The notes beneath the pieces are model-generated. The model was not told the DNA's origin, made no database searches, and saw only the letters and a list, made by a program, of their open reading frames with translations. Shown one piece after another: positions 23,517-36,900 of a stretch of DNA of 64,000 nucleotides. The translations under genes were made by a program, and so were the position numbers. Source of the stretch: Ryuthela nishihirai (Eukaryota > Arthropoda > Arachnida > Araneae > Heptathelidae). The DNA is taken from contig JAWZYU010000671.1 of NCBI GenBank assembly GCA_038380435.1, forward strand, positions 24,001 through 88,000, read 5' to 3'. Position 1 is the first letter of the stretch. The number at the start of each line of letters is the position of its first letter.

Positions 23517-25219
23517 ATGGCGAACGGAAAGAAGAAAAAAATCGCACCTACGTCTCCCATCAAAATCAGAATAAAGAAATCAAAAGACTATAATGCCAAA
23601 AAGATGTCATGTAAAACAGAACAGGAACAGGAAAAGAACATTTCAGTGCTAGAAGACGACCTTAAATTATCCTCTGAGTCGGATAATTCACCAACGAAGT
23701 CCATCGAAGATAACATTGAAACGGATAATACTTCTAGAACAGAAATAAAAGACACAAATAAGCAACTGGATAACAAGAATGCAAAGGTAATATCAGATAA
23801 TGCATTAACATTAGAGAATAAAGATCAACTTAACTCAACTAGTAAATGTATAATGGAACAAAATAGTAATGTATACACTAATGAAAATAATTTAAAACAT
23901 GTTATTCTTACTTCATTAGACTCTTATAATAACAAAGATTCAGAATTAATCTCGGAAAGTATCAAAAATAAGGACGAACTAGCTCTTGTAATAACAGGCA
24001 CTAATGAGGATATTAGCGGTCTGGATATAAGAAAAGTAACTACAGTTCTTTATAAACTTTTGGGAGAACATATCCCAGGAGAATTCATTTCTTTTGGAAG
24101 GTTATTATTATTCCCAAGAAATAGAGATCAGTATGATAAAATTATGAATCTAAAAACATTACTAGACTGTCCCGTTGAGGTCAATATTCCAGAATTCAGA
24201 AAATCAGTGCTTGGCTCTATTATCGGAGTTCCTTTCTCATTGAAAGACGATGACATATTAGAGTTATTAGAAGAATAAAAAGTCCTTGGTATAAGGAGAA
24301 TGCTCCATTACGATAAAAAAATAGAAGATAATTCTGAAACATTATGTTCACCAACTAACAAAGTAATTATTGAATTTGAAGGAACTGCATTACCCGATTA
24401 TGTTTACGTAGGCTTTCGAAGATTTAAAGTAAAGAAATATAATATTCCCCCAAATCTCTGTCTTAGATGTTATGTCTTCGGACATTCAATTTCAAATTGT
24501 AGAGGGAAAATAACCTGTAAAAAATGTGGTGGGGGACACCACTACAAACAGTGTGTGACCAAAGGATTCAGATGTCCAAATTGCAAAGGCCCCCACCCAA
24601 CTAAATGGTCAGGATGCCAATCTAGAATCATCGCATGTAAAGCAAAATTAATACAATTAGAGGAAGGAATTAACTGGCAACAGGCCATAGTTAAAGCTAA
24701 ATTAAAAATTATTCATAAATTTTCTACCAACGAGAAACTACCTATTAAGATTAATGACGAAAATGAACAACAAGAGAATGCTTCGCTTGACGAGAGGATT
24801 GAAAGTAAGAATTATGCGGACCTGGAAGAGAGCAGTGACGATGAAGATGACGTCATCACAGAATAGTTCACCGTGATTCCCTCAACTTCCAAAGACTTCC
24901 CTATATTGACAAAAAAAAAAACGAAAAAATAGGAGATAAACATACAAACTTAATGGACTTTGCTGGCTGTGTTAAAAAAAATATTACCGGCATTAAAAAA
25001 ACATCAAACAAATCTACAGAGAAGAAGAAATATGAAAGGAAGGACAATATTAAACAAATGGACACAAGTAAAACAAAACTTTCTGAAGAATCTAAAGGAC
25101 TGATTATGAACATTTTCATAAAGCTTCTGGAATATATTATTCCAGACTGTCCGGAGTTAAATCTCATTAAGGACCTCCTCTTATCTATTTGTATGGGTGG
25201 GTTAGGAATAGAAGAATAG
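23517..25219 (+). pseudogene. ORF1 (gag-like) of I-like element 1
   Basis: The ATG at 23517 opens a lysine-rich N-terminus. The frame runs to a TAA at 24276-24278 and resumes in the same frame after it, so this is a single nonsense mutation. Three zinc knuckles follow at 24459-24617: CLRCYVFGHSISNC, CKKCGGGHHYKQC and CPNCKGPHPTKWSGC. The frame stops at 24866. A frameshift is needed to reach the C-terminal part (24953-25219), which matches ORF1 of element 2 (ATLIKDLLL-type ending). Such proteins bind element RNA and form the particle. The last bases overlap ORF2. Confidence 0.85.
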
Positions 25220-28200
25220 TTTTATTACAATTTAATTGTAGAGGTTTGACACATAAAAACTCTATTTTAAAACATCTAATTGTTACCAAAAATATACAAA
25301 TAATTTGTATACAAGAATCCCAGACAGACAACATCCCCAGATTGAATAACTTTGTGACATACAGTCAAAGAAATAATAAAAATACCAGAGGCATAGTAAC
25401 ATATTGTAACAAAACAATACCACAAAGAAGAATATATATTGATAATGTCACAGATCGAATTGAATACATCATTTTACAAGTTAAGATTAATAATTTAAAC
25501 ACATTCATAATTAATATATATAACCCATGTAAATACATAAAATATGAACAATATGCAATTTTATTGGAAAATTTAACAGGAGAAATTCTGATTTGTGGAG
25601 ATCTAAATACTCATAATAAAATGTGGAACTCATATAAAAATGACCCAAAAAGCATACATTTAATTAAACTAATAGAAAATTTTAATTTAATGGTATTAAA
25701 CAATGAAACACCGACTAGAAAAACTTATTCGAGTAAAAACTCAATTATTGACTTAACATTAAGCTCAATGGAAATTAAAAAAAAATACAATGGAAAATAA
25801 CATCAGATAACTATGGAAGTGACCATAGACCAATATTTATTACTTTTAACATAAATACAATCAAACCACAAATTAAAATTACAAACTGGGGAAAACTTAG
25901 AACTATATTTGAACAAAATTGCCCATTTGACAAAAATACTGACTATAATGAAGCTATTAATTACATAAATGAACAAATCAAAAAACATACTGTAAATATT
26001 ACTAAAAAAATACCTAAAAATAACATTGAATCAATATTCATAAATAAATTAATTTCAATAAGTAGAAGAGCTGAGAGAAGAATGGAGAGAAATAAAACAT
26101 TTATAGACTAAGAAAACTTTCATAGATTGGAAATTGCAATAGCAAAAAAATTAAAAACATACAGAAAATAAACTGGAATGCCTTTACAGAAAAACACTCA
26201 CCTAATACATCAACCACAAATTTATGGAAAATATATAAAAAATAAAATAATGAAACCACTTCTCAAAATCCAATAGAAACATATGCACTAAAAACAATAT
26301 ATCTATACAAGAAACAACAGAAAAATTAGCAGAATATTACACATACAGACATTACAAACCAAATAACAAGCTAGACAAAACCTTCAAAAATTCTAATATA
26401 TTCCACAAAACATTCCAGTGCAAAAAAACTGAAATTCTTAATATTCCATTTTCACTCTTTGAATTAAACAATGCAATAAAATTATTTTAAAAAAAATACA
26501 ACACCTGGACCAGATGGGATTTCAAATAAAACTCTAAAAAATCTCCCAACAAATTGGACATATTTTCTGTTAAATTATTTTAATAAAATTTGGACAAATA
26601 CAGAATACCCAAAATCATGGCTAGATAATTATATGATCTTTATTAAAAAAGAAAAAAAATCAGCAGAAGATTTAAACTCATATCATCCCATATGTCTTAG
26701 TTCAAATATCCTCAAACTATTTGAAAAAATGATTGTATTTAGACTAAACTGGTACATAGAGAGAAACAATATTTTTAATAATCACTGCTATGGCTTTAGA
26801 TTTGGAAGATCAACTAAAGACCTATTATTAAATCTAATAACTAATGCAGAACATGCTACTAATAATAAATGCTTTATGGTAGCGGTAGTTATTGATCTCG
26901 AAAAAGCCTTTGACTCTGTTTCTTACCATGCAGTATTATCTAAAATTCGTTCATTACAAATATGTGGTAACCTATACTATTTTCTATTTCACATACTACA
27001 AAATAAACAATATAAAGTTAAGATTAAAATAACTTACTCTAAGGAACACAAATTTTTAAATGGAATTTTACAGGGGGATATATCATCACCTATTCTTTTT
27101 AATTTATATTTAAACGACATTAATAACATTTTCGAAGAACATACCAAATTCGGCACATATGCAGATGATTTAATTTTTTGGACAACTCATCAAAATACAG
27201 ATATTATACAAAAGAGAATTCAAAACACTTTGAACAATTTGGATAAATATTGCGAAAAATGGAACCTAAAAATAAACATAGAAAAAACAAATATTATATA
27301 CTTTCATAAAAGATTTAAAATGCCTAATGATTTTATAATAAAATTAAAGGACAGAAATATTAAAATAGTGAATAACTTAAAATTTTTAGGACTCCACTTG
27401 GATTCAAAGTTATTATGGAACTCTTTCATACAAAGTGCAAAAGACAAATCAAATAAATTATATCAATACTTAAGATATTTAGGCAATTCAAACTGGGGAT
27501 GTATTACAAAAAATTTATTACTGATATATAATTCAATAATTTTACCAAAACTTACATATGGAATAGAATTGATAAATAATATCTCAAAATCTAAAATGAA
27601 AAAATTAGAAAGAATACAAACAAAAATATTAAAACACTGTCTGGGACTTCTTCAAAATGCAAATAATATTAATGTATATGCAGAGACTGCAATTCCAACT
27701 CTGGATCTAAAAAAAAAATATCTATTATCAAATCTTATTTTTAGAATTACAACAAAAAACACACAACATCTAATCATAGAAAAAATTAAAACTAACTTTA
27801 CAGATATAACACTTACACAATTCACAGAAAAAGAAACAATACTAAACATAATAGAAAATAAATTGAGTGGAGATATAATTCTTAACTATCCATATTGGAC
27901 ATCACCATTTCCTATTATGAATAATACAATCCTTGGGATAATTTCCAAAAAAATACTAGATAAAAATTGCCTGAAAACAATCACTTAAGCATACATAGAT
28001 AACACATACAAAGACTTCATTAAAATATACACTGATGGCTCACTAAACACAGAAAGATCTATATCATCAGGAGCATTTATCTGTAATTCACATACATTCC
28101 AATTTAAACTAAATAGACCTTCACCGGTAATTGTATCAGAGATCACAGCCATTTTATTTGCTATGTCATGGGCCCTTAAATTTAATAATAGTAAAATTGT

Positions 28201-28828
28201 CATCCTCACTGACAGTAAAACCTCTTTAGACATAATTTTTCAAAATCCTTTCAAAAGCAACTTTGCTATCTTTATTAATGATATTCTTGCTACCACACAA
28301 AAACATATACACAATCATAATCATATACACTTACAATGGATACCTTCTCATGTTAATATTAAAGAAAATGAATTGGCGGATACACTTGCAAAACAAGCTA
28401 TAGACTTAAACACAGTAACTATAACTCCTTATTTCAATTACTTACATAAAAATCAAAATAAAATTAAAATAATAGAAGAACTTCAAAACTGGTACAATAT
28501 AAATGCTATAAATACACACAGATATAACATATCTCAAAATATATCCAAATTTAAAGACTATGGACTGAAAAAAAAAGAAATTAAAGCTATAGTAAGAATT
28601 AAAAGTAATGTAGCTCTCACAAATTCTACTTTATACAAAATGAAAAAAAAAGATAAGCCAGACTGCACTTACTGTAACGAACCACACACTATAGAACATA
28701 TAATATTTAAATGCAAAAACTTTATTAATCAAAGAAAAACCTACTATAAAAAATTGGAAAAATACAATGTTAACCAACAAAGCTTCAAATCAATTTTAGA
28801 ACCACCCAAAAAATCCCAAAAAAAGTAA
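25189..28828 (+). pseudogene. ORF2 polyprotein of I-like element 1 (EEP-RT-RNase H)
   Basis: Overlaps the end of ORF1, as in element 2, but has no ATG at the matching place. An EEP endonuclease starts with LLQFNCRG and contains GDLNTH and, after a frameshift in an A-run near 25770, GSDH. A stop at 26109-26111 and frameshifts follow up to about 26490. The RT is open from TPGPDGIS (~26500) with DLEKAFDS and YADD (27158-27169). One in-frame TAA at 27986-27988 splits RT from RNase H, which keeps TDGS (28031), the glutamate, TDS, HxQWIPSH and ELAD. A CTYC..H..H....C zinc motif lies near 28660-28715. Stop at 28826. Confidence 0.88.
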
Positions 28829-29135
28829 ATTCTACAAGCTTCTTATCTCTTATTTAAGAGACATTGAATAATAATAATAATAATAAATGATTAAATAGAA
28901 AATATCACACATACATCATCGCTGAATGAGTCTGTGAATGGACAATGTTCTTATTCATAGGAGTATTCAAGTGGAGGGAAGAATTATATATATATATACA
29001 TCAGTTCTAGGCTGTGCCGGGAAGACACAGAAGATGGCGGAGGTGTGATTGGTTGCTCGTTTAAGTTGCGTTTTTGAAAGTGAATTTTGTGAAAAGTTTT
29101 GGTGTAGTGAATTTGAAATAGCTCGAAAATAAAAT

Positions 29136-29292
29136 ATGGCTGTAGGCGGAAGCAAAAAGAAGAAGAACTCGTAGACGAATAAAAGAAATAAAGTCAAAAG
29201 AAATAAGTATAATGACACAGATGAAAAAACTAACTTCAAGGAAAAAAATTATAAAAGTGAAAGTATTATACTATATATATAAAAGTGAAAGC
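29136..29292 (+). pseudogene. ORF1 N-terminal piece of I-like element 2
   Basis: The ATG at 29136 starts MAVGGSKKKKNS, comparable to MANGKKKK in element 1. A TAG at 29172-29174 interrupts it, then the same frame continues with a Lys/Asn-rich stretch (KRNKYNDTDEKTNF) until the RTE-like insertion. ataaaagtgaaag occurs twice here (near 29251 and 29280) and may mark the insertion boundary. Confidence 0.7.
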
Positions 29293-32200
29293 TATGCACC
29301 AATCCCCTGTGATGATGCACAGAACCGGCCAGGCCTAGCACCTAATCTCCGACCCCGCCTTCTCGTGGTGCGGACCGTTAGTAACTTTCAAAAGAGATAC
29401 TCTCTTGTGGAAGTGAACGGAAGGGGAGGGCTGCCAGATTAGTGTGGCCTACTGATCTGGACAACTATGGCTACTTTTCTTTTTTTTCTACCCTGCTGAG
29501 GAGTGGTCAACCACACAGGGTCCTGGTGCTGACCATATAAACCTACTGGACTGGACAGATATATGGCTCTGAGCTTGATTATGGATCCTGATTTTGCTGC
29601 ACTGGTGGGCTTCTGTGGAGGGAAAATCTTCCGCTGTGTTTTCTGTTTGTTTGTGGGTTGACAGCCCCAAGTGAATAGATTCACAGGATATGTTTATCAG
29701 CTGGTGGATAATCCTGAGCAGAAGTCATCGCAGGCACCTGAATTCTTTGCTTCTATTGGCATCGTCAAATTCTACATTGGAGGAAGTCTTCCAGTGTAGA
29801 TGGCTTCAGCCTTTAGTAGTGGGGGAACGGGTCTTTGCCCCATGTCTGCGATTAGGGGGCTGTTTGATATTGTCGGCATTCCCTCTCTCAATAAACATAG
29901 TTTCTTTAAACATCCCACTAACCATTTTCTCTCCATAGGTAGTTGGAATGTGAGGATTCTGCACAGAGCTTTTTCTCTTGATGTCCTCACACAAGAATTC
30001 CACCATTATAATTTAGATATTCTCGGCTTGCAAGAGACCAGATGGACAGCTAAAGGTCAGATTCTTAAAAATAATCTTAAATTTCTCTTTTCAGGGAGGA
30101 ACGATAATAAACGTCACCAAGGTGTGGATCTGCTTCTCAGCAGACACGCTAGCGATGCTCTTCTAGGATATGAGTGCATTAATGAAAGGTTTCTTACAGC
30201 AAAATTTCAGACAAGCGTTAAAGACTTGAATGTTATCTGCTGTTATGCCCCCACTGAGGATGCCGATGAGGATGAGATGGATAGGTTTTATGAACAACTT
30301 CAGGATATTTTGAATTCTGTCAAGAAAGGAGATATTACCCTTGTTCTTTGTGACTTCAATGCCAAAGTTGGTACTGACTCTGACCTTTGGGGAGGGGTGA
30401 TTGGCCCTTTTGGTATTGGTAGCTGCAATGGCAATGGGCAACGTCTCCTACAGGTAAGTAAACTCAATGGATTCAGAATAACTAACACTTATTACAAACA
30501 CCGCGACATACATAAGTACACATGGGTTTCACCTGATGGGCTGCATAAGAATATGATTGATTACATATTAATTAACAGCAAATGGGCTAGTTCTGTTAGA
30601 AATACCAGGGCATATAGGGGAGCTGAAATTGGATCTGACCATTACCTTGTTAAAAGTGTCTTGCAACTTAAACTTAAAAAGTGTTGTGCTAGGGTTAAAA
30701 ATTTTATTTTTAATACTGAAGCTCTGAAAGATCCAGTTATAGCCAAAGCTTGCCATGATAGGTTACTTAGTCATTATGACAGTCATGGTTTGCTTACTAC
30801 TGAAATTGAGGAAGAATGGGATCATTTTAAACAGGCTTTTTTGGACACTAACAGTACTCTTTTAGGAAAAAAGGAGCAGAAGAGACAGAATTATCTGAGT
30901 GATAAGGCACTTGAGGTTATTTCGGAAAGAAAGAACTGCAGGAATGTCTTTAATCAATACCCTACTAGTCCTAATAGAAAGCATTACAGAGAACTTAATA
31001 AACGTGTAAAAGATCAGTTAGCTGCTGATAAGAATCTTTGGCTTGATGGTTTGGCTGACAAAGCCTTGGAAGCAGTTAGACAGCACAACAGCAGAGAGCT
31101 GTACCAGATAGTTAATGTTTTGTGTGGTAGAAAACGGACTGGCATACAAGGATTGAAGGATAAACAAGGTAAGGTTATAGAAGGTGAGGATTCTGTCATG
31201 GCTAGGTGGGATGAGCATTTCAGTGATGTTCTAAACAATGTAGTTAGTTCTACTCCCATTGTTTGCAATGATGATATTGGTGGCTTTAATGTTGGCCCTA
31301 TAACACAACTGAAGTTATTTTGGCTGTTTCTAAACTTAAACTTCATAAATCCCCAGGGGTAGATGAAATTACTACGGAAATGCTTAGAGCTGGTAATGTT
31401 TCGGTTACCACTTGGATGACTGAAATTCTGAATATCTTTTATGATAAAGGCATGGTTCCTAAGGATTTTACCAGAGCTATTGTTATCCCTATTTTCAAAA
31501 AAAGGTGATCGCAGTTCTTGTGATAACTATAGGGGTATCAGCCTACTCTCTGTTCCAGGTAAAAGTTCTTTCGATGATTGTGCTTAATAGAATTAAGAAT
31601 CTGGTTGACAGTCAATTGCGTGATGAGCAATGTGGATTCAGAAGTGGTAGGGGATGTGTGGATCAGATATTTTCACTTAGGCAGATTCTTGAGAAATGTT
31701 TGGAGTTTCAGAAACCTTTGGTTGCTAGCTTTGTTGATTTCAAAAAGGCTTTCGACTCTGTTGATCGTCATAATTTGTGGTTGATTGTGAGATCATATGG
31801 TATACCAGACAAGTTAGTTAACATAATGAAAGCTCTCTATAATAACACTGAGTCGTGTGTGAGAGTTGGTAAGGCTTGTAGCAATTGGTTTAGAATTACT
31901 TCTGGTGTTCGACAAGGGTGCATTTTGTCTCCTTTTCTCTTTAGCTTGGTTATTGATTATGTTATGCGAAATTCACTTCAAGGGAAAATTTTTGGCCTTA
32001 AATGGGCTGGAGATACGAAAATTTCTGATTTCGATTATGCTGATGATTTAGCCCTTTTGGCAAATGATGTTGATGAGATGAACTCTTTCATTCGAGCCGT
32101 TGATGAGACTGGTAGTAGAGTAGGTTTGGTTATAAACAGAGAGAAAACTAAAGTGATGAAAATTGGTCAGGCAGGTTGTGATTCAGTTCATCTGAATGGT

Positions 32201-32690
32201 TGCAGTCTTGAGCAGGTGTCACAGTTTAATTATCTTGGGAGCTATGTAACAGATAATGGTGATGTGCGGCATGAGATTAACAGACGAATAGGGATTGCTG
32301 CCGGACTTTTAAGAACCTATGGAGAGTGTGGAGAAATAGGCGTATACACCTAAAGACTAAAATTAGACTGTATAATAGTTTGGTTCTTTCTAGGGTTAGT
32401 TACGGCAGTGAAACCTGGACACTTTGTAAACAAGATAACAGGAAACTAGATGCTTTTGATTCCAGATGCTTACGCAGTATCTTGGGCATTAGGTGGTTCA
32501 ACTTTGTAACTAATGATGAGGTTAGGCAAAGGAGTTTGCAACCTCCTTTAAGCAGCATATTGTGTAGAGAGAGACTCCGTTGGTTTGCCCATGTTGCCCG
32601 TATGAATAATTATAGATTGGCGAATAGGGTTATGAACAGTGTGCCTAAAGGCCTCAGAAAGAAGGGGAGACCTAGGATGCGGTGGGCAGA
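29293..32690 (+). mobile_element. RTE-like non-LTR retrotransposon, element 3, inside element 2
   Basis: Inserted in ORF1 of element 2. It has a GC-richer ~500-base leader (29293-29799) and one long ORF2-type frame (endonuclease plus RT, no RNase H). It ends within a GRPRMRWADN motif, where element 2 coding resumes at once, so its 3' end appears truncated. Two other copies lie at 57512-59849 and 53915-54972, both minus strand. Exact clade (RTE, or another group with the same C-terminal pattern) was not settled. Confidence 0.82.
29800..32690 (+). pseudogene. Endonuclease/RT polyprotein of RTE-like element 3
   Basis: ATG at 29800. An EEP endonuclease (29930-30660) with SWNVRIL, LGLQETRW, CCYAPTE, DFNAKVG and IGSDHYLV; then a linker. 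Frame 1 is lost near 31306 by a one-base deletion compared with the 58-kb copy. Extra A residues near 31500 and 31563 shift it again. RT motifs: CGFRSGRGC, DFKKAFDSVD, SGVRQGC and YADD at 32036-32047. A lost G near 32306 shifts the frame once more. The C-terminus has SYGSETW and RLRWFAHVARM. Proteins of this kind are often annotated as craniofacial development protein 2-like, a misnomer. Confidence 0.88.
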
Positions 32691-33836
32691 CAATAATGAA
32701 CTCAAGTCTAAAGAATCGGTTGAAGACCTTCCTAAAATGGATTTATCAAAGATTAGTGACTTTTCCACTTTAAAGGAGGATCTTAAACTTTCTTCAGAGT
32801 CGGAAACATCGCCATCGAAATCAATTGAAGAAAACTTTGAACACACATCTAACAAGAACATGGATATTGATAAAAAGAACTGACAGAAGGTATTTATAAG
32901 TCTAAGTCTTCTGATATTCAAAATGTAAGATTAAATACTAATGAAAACTCGAATATTAGCGTTGATAAAAAGAATTATACAACTATCACAAAAATAGATT
33001 TTGAATTCTCTAAGTTTCCGGACATTATCGAAAAATCGATCAATGATAAAGAGGACCTGTCGTTGGTAATAAAGGGGATTGATAATGATATCAGCGAACT
33101 TGAGTTAATTAAAGTAACGGCTTTCTTTTTTAAATTACTCGGTGTTCATATTGACGGGAAATTCATCTCACAAGGGAGATTATTGGTATTCCCTACTAAT
33201 AAAATACAACACGATAAAATTTTGAATCTTAAGGAAATATTAAATACAAAAGTGATAGTTCAATATCCAGACTTCAAGAAGTCAGTTTTAGGTACTATTA
33301 TAGGTGTCCCTACATTTTTGGATGATGATTTCTTAATGGAAAATCTTGAACACCAAAATGTCATTAGCTTAAGGAGGATGTGGCATTATGAAAAAGACAT
33401 TGAACAAAATAGTGAAACGTTTTCAAATCCAACCAATAAAATCATTTTGGAATTTGAAGGCGAAATTCTGCCAAATCATGTTTTTTTAGGCTTTACAAGA
33501 CACGATGTGAAGAATTATAATCTTCCTCCACATCTTTGTCTCAAGTGTTATTCCTTTGGCCATTTATTATATGCTTGTCGAGGAAGGGAAACATGTAAGA
33601 AATGTGGGGGCAGACATAGATACAAGAATTGCACAGCTAAGAAGTTTAGTTGCCCGAATTGCAAAGGGAATCATCCGGCAAATTTTTCTGGTTGTCCGGT
33701 AAAATTAATAGCTTGCAGAGCGAGAGAACTTCAATTAAAAGAAAAGATTACATGGCAACAAGCTTTTACAGAAGCAAAATTAACATCGGAAAACAAATTT
33801 GAAAGATCTAAAGATATTTACTCTAATAATGTTCAT
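32690..33836 (+). pseudogene. ORF1 middle piece of I-like element 2, with zinc knuckles
   Basis: Resumes after the RTE-like insert with ELKSKESVEDLPK and LKLSSESETSPSKSIEEN, the equivalent of LKLSSESDNSPTKSIEDN in element 1. A frameshift near 32880 moves to the frame open from 33063. Three zinc knuckles lie at 33537-33695: CLKCYSFGHLLYAC, CKKCGGRHRYKNC and CPNCKGNHPANFSGC. The piece ends at the Jockey insertion near 33836. Its beginning is fused to the RTE-like C-terminus in a chimeric open frame, 32326-32883. Confidence 0.87.
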
Positions 33837-33900
33837 TTCTCAGGACTCAGGATTTCAATTGACTGTCGCAGCGCCGGGTATGGTACCCATATCTGCCTTA

Positions 33901-36900
33901 TCATGAGGTTAAGGGGGGGGGGGGTGACGAAGCCACTTTAAAAACTACCACGGTCGTAGAAGACCGACGCGAAAGATTTCGCGCGCACGAGTGGATGTAA
34001 CTGAATGAGTTGAGAAAGAAGGAAGAAAGAAGAGGGTGGGAAGAAGGGAGAGGTAGGCTGTTAGGGAGAAAGGACAGACCTACATCGTTTAAAACGTTGA
34101 TTATGAATTCAACGTCAACCGAGTATCTGATTACTTCATTGGGGTGAAGCGATGCATCGTGAAAAAATTTTATGACCATATTGTTGATAACTGTGGTGAT
34201 GGAAGGTACATTGAGATCTCGAGCAAGTTGGGTTGGGTTGGGATGTTTTACCTCTGAGCGGCACTTTTTTGCACACCATGGGCTTAATGGCCAGGTCACA
34301 TGGACCCCGAAGGCTCAGAGAAGGTTGGGGGAGGGGACCCACTGGAACAGCTGTTGGGAGACAGATGGTAGCCTCCCGTCAAAGCCATCCAGCGTGTTCT
34401 TTAACGTGCACAGGGTATGGCTCTCCCGCACACGGGGCCACGGCTTAACGTCCCATCCGACGGACGGCGGCCTTTGCCAAGCCCATCGGTGTCCCCTACT
34501 GACCGTGGACAGGGCGGGGAATTTTGCGGAGATAAATCTCAACGCTGACCCAGCAGGGACTCGAACCTGGGAACTACAGATTACGAGCCTGGCGCGCTAC
34601 CGACTGAGCCACCCCCGCCCCAAAGAGATCTCGAGCAATGATGGAAGTGCGTACAAACCAGGGAGCTGCTATAGCTGATCGGAGAATAAAATTTTGAAAT
34701 GTTTGAAGTTTTTTAATGTAGGTGGGGGAGCAGGTTGCCCATACGGGGGCTGCGTAGAGGAGGATGGGGCGGAGGATTTGTTTGTAAAGGAGAATTTTGA
34801 GTTTCGGTGCCAAAATAGAATTTTTGTTAATAAGGGAAAACAGTTGAATTTTGAGGGCTCTATCCTTGTGAAGGACAGAGTCTATATGTGAGTTCCAGAG
34901 AAGGTTTCTGCTAATTGTGACGCCTAAATATTTAGCAGAGTCTTTCCACACAATTTGTTTATCGAACAACAGAAAATTGGTAAGATGGGGGTTACGTTTA
35001 CGAGAAATCAGTACTGCCATGCATTTATCTGTGTTGATTTGAATTCGCCAAGAAATGCACCATGCTTAATAGGCGTCCAAAATTTTTTGCATCTTAGTGC
35101 AAGCGTGTTTGAGATTTGGGGATGATGAGATAAATGCAGTATCGTCAGCATACATGGCGGTATGGACTCTATCCACACTTGGAGTGTCTGATACAAAAAT
35201 ATTGAATAAGGTAGGAGCAATAAGGGACCCTTGGGAAACCCCGGCCTGGATAAGCCTTCTGCTGGAGACATCTGAGCTCAATTTGACTTGGAAAGTTCTG
35301 CCCGTAAGATAGCTCCGCAAAATACGCACAAGCGCAGGCGGAAAATGAAATTGAACCAATTTGAAAAGGAGTCCGTTAATCCATACCTTATCAAAGGCTT
35401 TGGCAAAGTCAATAAAGATAGAGATTGGGTGTTCTCTCTTATTGCCGGCCGCAGCTAAGATTTCAACCACACGAAGGATTTGGTGAACCGTAGAGTGTTG
35501 TTTACGGAAACCAAATTGTTGTTGGGGGAGAATGTTGAGTGTAGAAAGGGAATCGTTTAATCTGAGTAAAATGATTCGTTCCAATAGCTTTCCCATTCAA
35601 GGTAAGAGACTGATAGGTATGTAATTAACAGGAAATAATGGGTCCTTACCTGGCTTTGGAAGCATTGTAACCAATGCATTTTTCCAGATTGTGGGGAAGT
35701 AGTTAAATCTCAGTCAGTGATTATAAATGTTGAGAAGAAAAACAATGGCTTTGTTGGGTAGTTGTTTTAGGATTTTGTTGCCTATTTTATCGTAACCAGG
35801 GGCTTTGTTGGGTTTGAGTGTTTTTATGTATTGAGCGAGTTCTGTGAAGGAGATAAATGGGAGGGTGTCCTGATGCGGTTCATTAAAGAATTTTGAAAGA
35901 GAGTGGCCCACCTCCCGGATGAAGTCGTCGTCGGTGTACTCATCATTCGGAGTAAATTGCGACTCAAGGGAGTCAGCAAAAGCATCAGCTTTGTCCGAAT
36001 CTGAGTACACCAACCCTGTCAGTCCGTGAAGTGCGCCAATTCTTTTGGTGGAGCCTTTAAGGGCACGAACCATGTGCCAAATAGAATTGTCTTGGGGGTT
36101 TAGGGAGGAAACTTTGTTTTGCCATTGCTCGTAACGAAAGTCGTTTAAGTGAGCTCTGAGACGAGTGAGTAGAGTGTTGTAAAGTGTCTTGTCGTGTTTA
36201 TTACGTGTGTGTTGCCATTGTTTGCGTGCCTGATTTTTAAGCCGAATCTCATCAATTAGATAATTTGGAAGTTTATTATAATAGGAAGTGGTAGGTAGAA
36301 TTTCAGATGCAAAGTGTAATGATGTGAGGATATTTGTTTGGAAATTATGTATGAGTTCATCGATGTCAGAGGAGTAGGATGGGGATATGTGACAGTTTAA
36401 ATTTTGAAGGAGGGATATTCTAAATTTATTCCAATGGATGTGTATGCGAGAGGAGGAGGTTTGAGGGAAATTTAAAGAAAGAATGACGGGGCAGTGATCG
36501 GATGAAAGTGAGTTAATGGTTTTAAGGTCATAGGAGACAAATATGTTATGGAAAAGGGCCAAATCAAGGAAGTCGGGCTTAACGTTGGTGTTGAAAGAGT
36601 AGTATGTGGGGGTGGGAGGAGTGTCAATGGCAATTCCTTTAGTGGATGTGTATTTAAGGAGGCGCCTGCCTGAGATATTGGTTGAGCGGCTTCTCCAAAT
36701 GGGATGTTTGGAGTTGAGATCTCCAGCTGCAATGCAGGGGAGAGAGTTGAAGATGATGTTGAAATCAGAATCTAATATAGTTGCTCGTGGTGGTTTGTAG
36801 ACACTCGCAAGTTGCACGTGGCCTATGGGAGTTTTCGTGAGAAGAATCCCCGTATCCTCAAGGGAGGTGAGAGCAGAGAAGGATAAAGGTGCATGTGGAA

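Larger units (their letters stand above)
23402..28997 (+). mobile_element. I-like non-LTR retrotransposon, element 1
   Basis: About 5.6 kb with the full layout of I-clade elements: 5' leader, ORF1 with zinc knuckles, ORF2 with endonuclease, reverse transcriptase, RNase H and a C-terminal Cys/His motif, then a 3' region with (TAA)n at about 28867-28889, as in I factors. ACATCAGTTCTAGG stands at 23388-23401 and again at 28998-29011, a good candidate for a 14-bp target duplication. The 3' region after the stop resembles that of element 2 (ctgaatgagt ... ttcaa..gg.gg). Both frames are broken, so the copy is dead. Confidence 0.85.

Noticed and set aside
23517..28828. A retrovirus or LTR retrotransposon in the core
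   Set aside because: No LTRs, protease or integrase; there is an EEP endonuclease, RT and RNase H order with a TAA-repeat 3' region, which is non-LTR.
29439..29684. Small minus-strand genes in the RTE-like leader
   Set aside because: They lie in the 5' leader of a retroelement in antisense, with no domain.
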